From positions 22,738,001-22,802,000 of the forward strand of contig WPIO01000001.1 of assembly GCA_009760855.2 (NCBI GenBank): a stretch of 64,000 bases of DNA. The letters run 5' to 3'. Below are positions 34,902 to 46,900 of the stretch, in pieces. Source of the DNA: Cristatella mucedo (taxonomy: Eukaryota > Bryozoa > Phylactolaemata > Cristatellidae). Position numbers and translations under genes: made by a program. The notes below the pieces were generated by a model. It was given only the letters and a program-made list of their open reading frames with translations, had not been told where the DNA came from and ran no database searches. Each line of letters begins with the position of its first letter. The first letter of the stretch is position 1.

Positions 34902-37900
34902 ATACAGGCTCACGTTTGTTTGTGTTCTCGCATGCGTTTGCAATAAGGTTCATGTGTGAGTGTGTGCATGTGTGTGTGGGTTTGTTTGTGTGTGCATGCA
35001 TATTTATTAATGCAGTCAGTATAGAAAGACATACTCACTACTGCATCCGTATTATGACCTGGTCAAGAATGTAGACTTAAATGTAGTCTCCCTACTAGTG
35101 CTTTTAGATCTCTTCGCAGCGTTTGATACATTAATCACAAAGTATTTCTTAACCCTGTCATTTCACCTAGGCATCACTAGCACTGCACTATAATGGTTTA
35201 GGTCATATCTTAGTGGGGATTTCAGAGTTAAGATATAAACGGTAACTAGTCATCTGGTGAGCCTTTAAAGTATGGTGGACTTTTGGATTTCAATAATAAT
35301 AAAACATTTGTTCATCACCATATTGAACTAAACTTGTCTAGGCACTTTACATAAGCTGTAAAGGAAAGGATACTTGTAGAGCGGTTCCATAAACCGCTAT
35401 GGAGCCATAATAATTGTGGTTAGCCACAGGGAGTCTCACAACCTCGAACCCGCAAGCTGAACCCGATATAACCGCCCTCTAGTCTTTCAGTAGTGCCAAA
35501 GAGAACACATCCGATTTTGACGTGATCAGTTGGAGCAAATCGCAAATGCACGTAGACAGTATCTGCATTTAGAGTCTTTGAAACTAATGCAGTGGAAACA
35601 GTTCTTGTTTTTCCACTTATAGCATTCCCTCCAAAATAAAATTTGGTTTATCGGATTTATTCTACATCCCCTTTTCACGACATCTTCCTTTCTTCTAATG
35701 GATATCATTGCCAACTACAAGTTTAGATTCGTTTCTGTACTGATTCATGCAGCTTTACTTGAGATTCCATCGTTCATGTCCTACCAGTACCTCAGCTTCT
35801 CCCAACTCCCTAGAAGCTTGCATTGCCTATCTGGGTCTTTGCCCAGGAGGTAATGCAGTCGATCTTCACGACCCAGGTCGTGTTCGAGTCCTGCAGTGGG
35901 CGATCCTTTATTGCCCGTTGCAAGCAGCATGATAGCCGTTAAGGCTCTCCTGCTGCTATACAAATGAGGCTGGTAAAACAGCTAACTAATAATAATAATT
36001 TACACTTGGAAGGCTGCTAAATTTCTTGAATTGAATTATAAGATTGGCTTAACAGTGATGGCAGCCTGATTTTACTCAGAAACTGGAAAGCTTTAACTTC
36101 ATATTTGGCTCAGCTAGCAGCGCTCCTATAACCCTGCACGGAATCTAGGCATCCTGTTCCAAGATGACCACATCGTTTCGACCGGCAAGTCTACCTTCTT
36201 TCAGTTACATAATCAAAATTCGGGCATGCTTTTAGATATAGGTATCAAAGACAACTTAGCCTATGCATTTGTAGTGTCACTTCTAGACTTTCATAGCCTC
36301 CTCATTGCAAGTATTTGTCTGTGCTTTAATTTGCCGACAGATGGGGTGTGATATTTTTGTGAAACTGTTCCAACTGCCACTTTAGCAAATTCTCTTCAAT
36401 TTTCCCTAGCTCCCTATCAAGCGATGTATGGACTTCAAGGTCTGTTCACTCACGCTCAGATCCCTTCAAGCTCTTGGTCTGGCTCTGGTTACCGATCTGA
36501 ATTACTTTCCTCCCCAGCACCCTTTCAAACTAATAGGTCCTCTGACTCCGGTTGTTTAGCTTTGCTTCTGATGATCATCAAATCTTTTGTAGACCTTGCA
36601 TTCAGTCCCTATTCACCAACAACACTCTATCGATTAGTCTCACAACTTCCTTGACTCGACGACGTTTGTTGCTAACAGATTCTTGCCTTATTTTCATTTG
36701 TGTGCTGCAAAGGAGAAGGCTATTATTCACTTATCATTTGACGTGCTTTCTTCCCAGCCAATGTTATCTGTATGGATAGAGACTGTGTTCCCTTCTAGTG
36801 CAATGTAAATGCTGCATTCTGATTATATTCAGCAGAGCTTCGCCGAGCATCAAGCTGTGACCGCTCTAGCAAGCTAATACTCTTTTTTGAAAGTCATCGT
36901 GTGTTGTATAGTAGTCTATTTATTTATCCATATGTAGTAGTGAGGCCTGCATTTATATCCAAACCGGAGGCAATTGCATTTTTATATCCTTCACTTCCGT
37001 TTGCGCCATTGCTTTGGATTACCTTCTATCAGAAACTGAGCCGACTTAAGTGGCAGCTCTTTCATTAGGACGGTGCCAATAGCCTGAAGGATGTCATTGG
37101 CCAACTATCCAAGCTGCGCTATGAGATGATGACTAACAAGGAGCTTGCACTGCTAGCTGGAGAGGACCCTGACATCCCTGCTTGGAATGCTTACATCGAG
37201 CTAGAGACGACTGCTTATTCTGCATTGCCACACTGGTTTCAGAATGCCTGGCTGTTCGTTGAATGCTACATGTATCGTAAGATTAATGAGATCATAAGAA
37301 GCAGGTGAGATGCTGGCGTCAGGCCCAAGTTAGGCCGCCCAGCATGTCGGCAAGCGGCAGCTTCCTGCTGCACATGCTGCCTGCCACGGCTAAAGAGGCT
37401 CATTGCCTTGCTTGAGCTAGCCGCATGTTTTCATATGAATCAGCCTGTGCAATTTTCTTGTGTGCAGCGCCCTCACATGAATCCTGAGCTTCTACACTCG
37501 ATGGGGACTTAAGAGCATGAGAAAACCAAGGGGTAAGGAAGAGAGGAATATACGGGTATATATATATAGGATATAATAATAATATAATATAATAATACAA
37601 TATACATATATATATATATATATATAATATAATCATAAATATATAGGAATAGGAATAGAGGAACACTTTGCATGTCCACGTGCCTGTCAGTGGTTCATGC
37701 ATTTCGAGATGGTGGCACTAGCGCCAGGCGAGCGAGAGTTTGAAAAGGGTAGTTATTGTGAAGATTCTGTATCCAGTGGAACGGCTTCGGATTCTTGCAA
37801 GAAACCACATCAGTACTTGGAGACGAAAATCTAGCAGGACGCATGTCGAATGGGGAATTTCTGCTACCGGAAACTTGAGCGTCTGCTGGGTCACTATGTA

Positions 37901-40900
37901 ATTGAATAGCAGGACATATAATTACTACCCAGCTTTGTGTTAGGAGACACCCGATTGGTATATTGATAATGATTTTCCTCGAATGCAGCGGATACTACAA
38001 TTCTAATATGTGGCTCCTCGTGGCTGATGCTATAAGGTAGTGCAGATTCGAGAGAAAAGTTTAAACGATCAGAGCAATTTCGCTTCAAATAGCGCAAGCT
38101 TTCAGGGCTGCGGATCAGGAGCCTAAGATCTCACGATCGGCCAATCTTCGTGGGAGTGGGATGTGATTGCCGCATCGCCAAGAATCAGGCCGATCTTTTG
38201 ATCCTGCCCTGCCCTGTACGACAGTCAGTTCATTGGAAGCTTTGAGCAGCAGGGCTTGGCTAGGCCTTCATCATAGCATATTGTCCCGATGTGGCTGTTC
38301 CCAACCAGCAGTGAGAAAATCTAGGTGGTAAGACCACACCTTGAGTGTTTGTACTATTAGTTTTCCTACTTGAACTTCACAAAGCCAAAGTGATTTGATT
38401 GTCAAAGCAGTTTGATTGGAGATAAGTGTCCAAGAGCATTGCTGTTAAGTCTGAAGCATTGCTGACGTTATTTAATAACATCGCCGGCCATACTTTTAAG
38501 CATATTTCTGTTGCTTCACCCGAGTTCTCTATGGTCACAGAAAACTCACAGTCAGAGCATATGTGACCATAGCTGAGTGCCAGACTGGCATTCCCTTTCC
38601 TACCCTCAAGAACAGGCGGATCTTAATTAACCCTTGAGCGGATGGAAAAGTTCTAGCCGCTGCCTTTGATCACTGTCATTCACAGGTCTATGTGCTTGAG
38701 TAGGCCTCAACAATGCTGTTGGTATTTATGAAACCTTTGTTCGAATGCCTATAGTTTGGCTGCTGTTTATCGTCCAGACGATTGCTTATTGATCAGACGT
38801 GTGCATGCTCACACTCACGCACTCACACTGACAAATGAATTCGTACATGCTAGCTCCTGTGTGTGAATGTATCTTTCAACGAAGACTAATACCTTTGCTG
38901 GCTTTGTTTTGTAGTTGGAGTGCTTACTGTACCCACCACTTGTATTTCAGCTAACCTGTCTTAGTGGATTAAGATTAAGATTAGTCTACCCAATTTAGTT
39001 TGCCTGTTACCCCCGGCTCAGTCATGAAAGACCACGATGCTGTAATTTAGCTGAGAGATGATGCTGAACAGAGGCGAAAAATTAATCAGCATGCCTGCAT
39101 TGCTTTATAAAGCGAACCATACCCCTATTGCTTAAGTCAATTACTATACTTACCACAGTGAATGACGATGGGATTGTCATTAAATTCAAACGAGAGCCTG
39201 CTGCATGGCCTTCATCACGAAGTAGCTTTTCGGTCCTAGGGATGGTTCTGCCTAGCCTCTGCTTGGTCTGCAGTCATTGCCATTTGCAGCAGCTGCAGTG
39301 TGCTGAGCTACGGGACAAGTGCAGCAGAGTAAATTAAGCTGGCATTGTACACTAGGTTGATAGAAAGGTAGAGCTGAGGATAAAATCGACACAGCTGTGT
39401 GTCATCGTCGTTGAAATGAAAGCCAAGTTTGTGTTCGGTGATGACATCGGTCAGAGGGAAACTATAAATAGAGAAAAGAAGGGGGTCTAAGACAAACCCT
39501 GAGACTCTCATACTTTTAGGGCTCCCCGGATTAAGGCCTCCACTTACATCAATTTTCTGACATATCTCCTTGAGGTGGGATCTAACCCAGCTTTATACTG
39601 AGCCAATGATACCTAGGCAGGTCTAGAGGCGCTACTAAGGGATCAGGTGGTCAATTGTTTCAAATGCTGCTGAGAGATGTAGCAGAACTAGCAGAAATGC
39701 CCTACCCCGATCAGCATTATCCAGATGGTCATTGTAAACCAGAAGCAGAGAAGTTTCTGTGTAGTGGGTAGCCCAAAATGCCGATAGGAGTTTGCTAACA
39801 AGATCTAATGAACTGATGTAATCGTATAGCTGCTGAAGCACCACTCGTTCAAGTGTCTGGAATAAGAATGGCAGAAGAGATTTGGGACGAAAGTTACCTA
39901 GGTTCTCATGATCTATGGTCAGTCTCCTATTGAGTGGCCTGACCACAGCTGTTTTCAGGGGGTAAGAAAGTTCACCGGCAACCAGAGTCATGTTTGCAAT
40001 ATATGTTATCGAGCACAGCAGCAGGGCCTATACACCAAGTCAGAACTGTTGGGACAGGATCTAGAGGACTTGTGGTCATCTTAGCGTAGGAGAATGGTTA
40101 AGTAATTAGGTTCAGCAGAGACAGATATAGAAAGGAGAGAGAAGAAGAGCGTGGCGATGTGGGGTTGCTGTTTGGCTCGCGCAGCAGTGAAGGGATGGAG
40201 TCCTCACTCCGTTCTATCTTATCTGTGAAGAATTTGAAGAAATCCTCTGCTAGCTAGCAATTGATGTGCTTGCAGAGTGTGCTTGTTTGTGAGTGGTTAG
40301 GAAGATGACCGATAGTAGATAGGAACACTTTAGGTTATTGATTTGGGATTCAACTATTTCTCTTTTAAATTTCCAATCTTTTGACTGCCTTTCAAGCCTA
40401 TATTTATTATTCCTTGCTTTCTTAATATCAGCCATAAACTAGAGGGCGGCTGGCTATTTTTGGGACTTTGCAATCAAATCCAACTGATTGATTTATACTG
40501 TCTTTACATTCTAGCCGGCATACAGAGGCAATACAAACACATGTGCACACTAACTAATACCCACTACCCCAACTCTCCTGGCAAGTGAAATCCTTTTGGG
40601 GAGCTGCTATAGTCTTTCCACGGGCCTTCCGTGATCGTTTAACATCGCCTACCTTGTGATAGAATATTCCCTCCAGATACTGAGTCATAATAATAGTAAA
40701 CGACATTTGTATGGCACACTAACAAATTGGTAATGGCAGAGTAGCCTCAACATTTTTCATAACCGAAAACTAATCATTTGCTGCTGTTTATTAGTTGTCT
40801 GTCTTGCTGCCCTTCTCAAAACCTCATTGCAAGAGTGTAGCTTGCCATGCCCAAGAGGTAGACCGGCCGAAGCTAGCGATGGACCCTTTAAACTTTCTAG

Positions 40901-43900
40901 GCAAGTGCTGACCTTCTAAGTTTTCTCAGGGATTGCCTTTGGCAAAGACATCATACAATGGCTTTGTTAAATTTCTGTAAATCTGGCTCTGCAAGGCATG
41001 TACAGGGACCTTTATTGACATGCGGTAGGGAAATTCTATGATCATTCGGTGGCTAAGGAGCCATATTTGCTCCTGTTTTCCTTAACAATAACAGTAATTA
41101 TAACAATTATTATAAAAATACTATTGCTAGATATGGCCCGACTAATGTTGGCTTTGGTAGCCATTTTGCAGGCAGTTGGTAGAGCTGCCGGCAAGTTAGG
41201 CCAGTGTTTGCTGTTGATCTAACAGACTTTCCATTTGCAGCTCATATCTAAAGGATTACGACCAGTTTTCTACTCAGAAGAATGCTAGTCTGGCAGACTC
41301 AACCAATGCGGTGAAGGTGTTGCTGGAATATACCCATAGCCTGGAAATGAAACCGTCGGTTGGTGACGTAGAAGAGCTCAAAACTACGGTAGCCGAATTC
41401 TTCGAGGTAAAATGGCTGCAGCAAGCTTTTTGAACTACTTGTCGTCTGTGCTGCTACAGCGATAGCGTTCCCGTGAGCTCATTTTTAATTCTTCGACATC
41501 GTGTCACACTTGCATTGCTTAGGGTCTATAACGACCTTCTCAGGAATGGAGACTTGGTTAAAGTTTCTTTAATAATTCATGTATATAGCACCCCAAGAGA
41601 ACTTAATCTCTATTCAGTCGCTTCACATATGCCTCGGGACTCGAGCCCACGATCTCATTCATACCTTGGTCGGGGCGAGCACCTTAACCGCTAGACCAAA
41701 CCAGCTCGGCAGCGTTCGATACTATTGATCTTTAAGTCCTCTTTTAGCGTCTCGAATCTTGCCTGTGCATCATTGGCACTTCACTGCAATGGTTCAGGTC
41801 CTATCTCAGTGTGATACTCCAGAGTATTGATGTGAATGGATAAAGATCATCGGATGAACCCCTTAATTATGGGGTACCTCAAGGCCCTGTGGTGGATCTG
41901 CTTCTTTTCATCGTTATACTCTTTCTCTTGCTTTTATTCTCGCCAAGCACAATCTAGGCTTTCACTTCTATGCAGATGTACCTCCGTCTGTAACTCCACA
42001 AAGTCATAAAGACCATGTGGGTGTTACGAAGGAGAGTTGTATACAGCGCAGTCACAGCCTAAGCGGCTTTCGGTACGCATTCGGTAGCCAACAGACTTCG
42101 TCTCACGTAACAAAGAGAAAGTGGGAAGCATAGCAGAGTCAGGAGAGCAGTTGACATAGTGAGTAGCATGGAAGTAGCAGCTCAGGACCGCTGAAAAGGA
42201 TGAGCCATAGTCGGCAGTAGGAGAGTAGCTGTCGTTGCGTAAGAATTGTGGAAGCGAGTTCCACAGTCTAGGACCTGCAGAGCTAAAGCTTCTGTCGCCA
42301 ACGGTCTTTAAGCGGAGGAATGGAACAGGTAATTTATTGTCCACACAGGACATAAGGGCGCAAACAGGCTGAAACGGATGCAACAGTTCAGCTAGGTACG
42401 AAGGAGCCAAGCCGTGGTGGGCCTTGTGGGTCAGCGTAAGAACTTTGCTCTGTATCTGTAGCTCAATCGACATCCATCCTAGCTCTTTTAGCAAAGGTGA
42501 CACGTGCTCAAACCGCTGGGACTTGAAGACTAGCCTTGCAGCCATATTCATAGTCTGCTGCAGTGACCTAATAGCTTTCTTTGGCAGCCCAGCCAAAAGG
42601 GAATTACAATAATCAAGTCGAGACAGAACTAAGGAGCTAGTTAAATTGTTTACAAGCCACCGTGGGAGACAGCTCCTAATCTTGGATAAGGATCGGACGT
42701 GATGGCTAGCTGTAGAAGCAGTTTTCTGAATGCTTTTAAAATTTAGGCAGCTGTCGAAAACGACACCTAAATTTCGAGCACGTGGTGATGGTCGCACAAT
42801 AGCATCACCTATTTATTAGAAAAGCAAAGCCTTTTAATCCAGCCACATGCTTAGGGTGTCCTATGAGCAGCAGTTCGGTTTTATCATGACACTCAGTTTT
42901 TCCTTTGATTTGATCTCTCCCACCCCTCGAGCATATTGAATTCTCAACCTACCCGTGCTGCCATGTATTGATAAATCCACACTAGATGGCAGCAAACTTT
43001 CTTAAATTGAATGATGATAAAACCAACTTACTAGTTATGGGCAAAGCAAGTGTGAATTAGAAAATGGAAAATCGAATGCTCAAAATCGGCTCTGCTAGCA
43101 TATCTCCTGTTACATCTATATGTAATCTAGGTGTCCTGTTCCAAAATGACCTATCATTAGACAACCACAACAGCTCCGAAGTCAAGTATGCCTTCTTTCA
43201 GCTGCATAACGTTGCTAAAATTCGGGCTTGCTTAGACAGGGATACTACATCAAAACTGGTCCATGAATTTGTGACATCCTGTCTTGACTTCTGAAACTCA
43301 ATGCTTGCGGTCTACCGGCCTATGCAATACTGTTGGTGCAGAATTACTGTATGTGCAGAACTTTGCAGCTGGGCTCGGCTGTCGTGAGCGTTGCAGTTGT
43401 CACACCACACCACGTCTTGCCGACCGGAACTGGTTAGATTGACTTCAAGGTTCTGTCTCTTAATTTTAGGCTCTTTTATTTTCTGGCTCCAGCCTACTTA
43501 TCAGAACTACTCCCTCACCATGTAAAGAATCGTAAAACCTGCCATTCTGACTCGAATCGTTTAGCCATACCTCGTACGAATCTGAAAACCGTTGGAAACC
43601 ATGCCTTTAGTTCCTATGCTCCCAAAGCCTGGAACTCACTACCGATGCACGTCACAACGTCCGCTGACACGACTACATTTAAAAACAAGCTTAAAACACA
43701 CCTCTGTATTACAGTATTTAGTGGGTCTTTTGTTATTCGTCCTTTGCGTGCATATTCCCGCTTACACTGTGCCTGCTGCTTCTGTATGTTACCACCAATC
43801 ATTTGGTAATGCTTAATATACAACGTCTATAAAGTGCCTAGAAAGAGATTCGGTTCTGTGGGGTGCTATGCAAATGTATTATTATACTAATATTATTGTT

Positions 43901-46900
43901 ATTTGATGTGCAAGACCGTTTACGTACTCTTCTTTGATTAGCGGTGGATTGCTAGCCACTCTCAGGAACATTGTCATCCTTCTATTCATTTTTACACCAT
44001 TGGCTGATCTTTGGAGCCTCATAGTCTCAAGACAGGTTTATAAAGCCAAGGATACCACATCCAAGCTGATCCATGCATGTGTGACATCCCAACTCGTCTT
44101 TTGTAACTTGCTATGCACTGGTCTTCCTGCTGGCTCACCCCTGGATCTTAGCCAGGAGGTAAGGAGCTCACTCTTAAGTATACAGGTCTTTAGTTCGAGT
44201 CCTGCAGTGGGTGATTCTTTATCGCCCACTGCAAGCGGTGGTGATAGCCGTAAAAGCTCTTCTACTGCTATATAAAATGAGGCTGTTAAATCGGCCAAGC
44301 TTTCCTTCTTTTTGCAATAAGACACAGTGAGCAAAAAAACTCAGCAGTCAGGCTTGTCTGTCCTGAGCGTTGCAATTGCCACTATGCACCCCTTCTCACC
44401 GATGCACACCGGCTCAACTTCAAGCAGCAAATCGTCTTCAAGGTTTCGTCACTCCCTCCATTCTCTTGCTCTGGTCCACCTCTTCGAACTTTTCCAGATT
44501 AGGTTTAGTTTTAGATTAGATTAGATTAGGCTTGGCATTGAACCAACGGGTCTTCTAGCTCAAGCCGTTTAGCTATGCCCCGAACCAACCTCAATGCCTT
44601 TGGTGACCGTGTCTTTAGTTCACGTGCCCCAAAGCCTGCCACTCTCCCGACTGTCGTCACGACGGACATCTTAAAAAGAAGCCAACAACTCTCTTGTTCC
44701 TCGTGGCATTTTCTAGGTCTGTGTGCATTTTCATTGGTATGCTTATGAGCACCGACACTTTGCATACTGTCACCAACCAATTGCCATACTTCCTTTCTAT
44801 CATATGTCAAGTGGCTAGAAGGAGATAAAGTTGTCTTGAGGTGCTATTCAAATATCTTATTATTATTGTCATCCAGCCGGTGCTAAGGTGACATTGTTTG
44901 GCACTGGTATCATTTCCGTTTGCCGTGTACTTGAGTGGAATTCGACCCTCATTCGGCTATGGAAAATGGTCGATGAGAGTAGAGTAGCACTCTGCTCAAA
45001 TAGAAGTCGAAGTGGCTGATTTGGAAGCGCTGCCCAGTCGATGAAAATCAAAAGCGAGCAGACTCACAGCAGAGGTGCAGAGGCTGAATGAAAGGGCAGC
45101 TTTCGATGCCAAGCAGCTAGTCGTAGCCTCAGCGCAAGCAGTCGCACTAGGAATTCTGGCGTACGTTATATGCAAAACATGATGTTCCGGGCCCTCTCCC
45201 ATAGGTTTTAAGACGCGGGTGCACTATAGTGAGCTGGCTTGCAGACGTTAATGTCAAGATTATCTTGGCAGTCAGATCAAGTGCTCATTGTGGGCTTGTG
45301 ATTTTTCGTGGAAATGCAGTAGTTTTAAGACGAAGTTTCAGTAATTAAATCGCTTTTGTGTTGGCGATTTATAAAAAATAATGAATTTGTGCAGTACCCA
45401 AGGCTGCCTGAGGAACTTTCCAGAGGTTCTTGCACTGAAAACAAGAGTGTTCTGCCCGCAAACACGAAGCAGTAGATACCACACAAGCACTAAACACGCA
45501 ATAAAATTTTATTCGTTTGCACACATCCAGCTTAGCGACTTCTTTGCTTGCATGTGGGATTTTTGACATCCTTAATCCTTTGTGGCTCCATTTTTCCCAG
45601 CCATTGCTTTGAACCACGTCCTAAATTGTAAATCGTGTAGATAACCTGAATAGGTACACCCAAGCTGTTATAATATGTATAAGGTGGCAAGGAGGTAGCA
45701 TGCTGAATCTGTCATGGTAATTACTTTCAGATCACTGCCACAGGATAATGCAGTTTCTTCTCATCACCTTGAGACAGCTGGCTAGAGTGTATGAGACCTT
45801 GAGTGTATGAAATCTGGGGCACGTAGGCATAGCCTGAATGCGGTACGAAGGGCTTAACCTTTGTATATCCCAGCCACTATACTTCTTCCCAAGGTCGCAT
45901 CCAACGTCAAAAGAAAAACGAGCTCCATTAGCAGCGCTCACTGTATTTGTTGCAGTTTTAGTTTATGCCCCTCCCCTAGCCTATTCCACTCTGAATGGGG
46001 GGGGGGGGTAATCTCGAGACGACAGACAGGATGTAGCAGCTAGTATGTGCATAAAGACCTGCACCATTGTGGGTTCTCCCATGTTACGTTGTTGCAGATG
46101 GAGTCTTGCTGTGCATCGTTTCATGGCAGGTTTACATTTTTTTTGTGGGGTGGGGGCCAAGAAAAACTCGACATCAGTCAACGTCCAGAAGGTCACGCGG
46201 ACCAATTAACAGTCGTTACCTCATTGGCGACCTGGCGACCTTCTAAGAAACTCCCCTCCCCCACTAGCCCAAGATTTGGAACCTAATTGTAGATTCTTGC
46301 AGCGAATGGGCTGTAATATTTCAGCAACACGTAAGGTCTAACCTTTTGTTTCTAGGATTAATGACGTTTGCCTCACTAGCCAGGAGTGGAGTGGATGCTG
46401 AAGCAGTGTCGTTTAACAGTAGCTTCAGGCAAGCCACCTTGAAGCGGATTCAGCGATCTGCTTAGCTGTCCAGCATGGGAATTAATCGAAATGTTTTCAA
46501 AGTGTTCAAGCAGCATCTGGCCAACGACAGTGTTTTGATGAGCGAACTAGCTGAGTATTGTCAGTATTGAAGGATGCTGCTGGGTGAGATGCGGTCGAAT
46601 CGTCTTGCCAAAAAGAATGGCGTTCCTAGAGAGCAGAAGTGGCTCTACTACGAACTTTTAAAGAAAAAATGCAACAAGTTTGTGTACGGGTGCTTGAGTC
46701 CTGGCACCTCGGAATGTTCCAGCATGTACCTGTGGACGTACAGCTGTACCGGTTCAATGCAGGGCTGTGGAGACCGGTAGTATGTAGACGCCGAATTTTG
46801 AGAATATTTGAAACAGCGAGCCAAAGTGAAGGAATATGTCGACGAGCAGCGATCACACAAATTAAACTATGCCTTTGGGATCCCCTATCGAAAAGCTGTC

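Larger units (their letters stand above)
41470..43895 (+). mobile_element. LINE-a copy (RT to tail) split by SINE-1 and LINE-b, in ARMT1 intron 4
   Basis: Pieces 41,470-41,567, 41,712-41,978 and 42,886-43,895 are collinear: L-A-L-L-R-V-Y-N-D-L-L-R-N; then W-F-R-S-Y-L-S-like sequence and L-G-F-H-F-Y-A-D; then D-T-Q-F-F-L-C-F-D, M-A-A-N-F-L-K-L-N-D-D-K-T-N-L-L, the C-terminal region with L-D-N-H-N-S-S, Y-A-P-K-A-W-N-S-L, 3'UTR, hairpin and ATT tail. Stops and frameshifts throughout. Confidence 0.85.

Noticed and set aside
42024..42797. 257-codon frame on the - strand as a host gene
   Set aside because: It is the C-terminal half of a LINE-b reverse-transcriptase ORF inserted in LINE-a.
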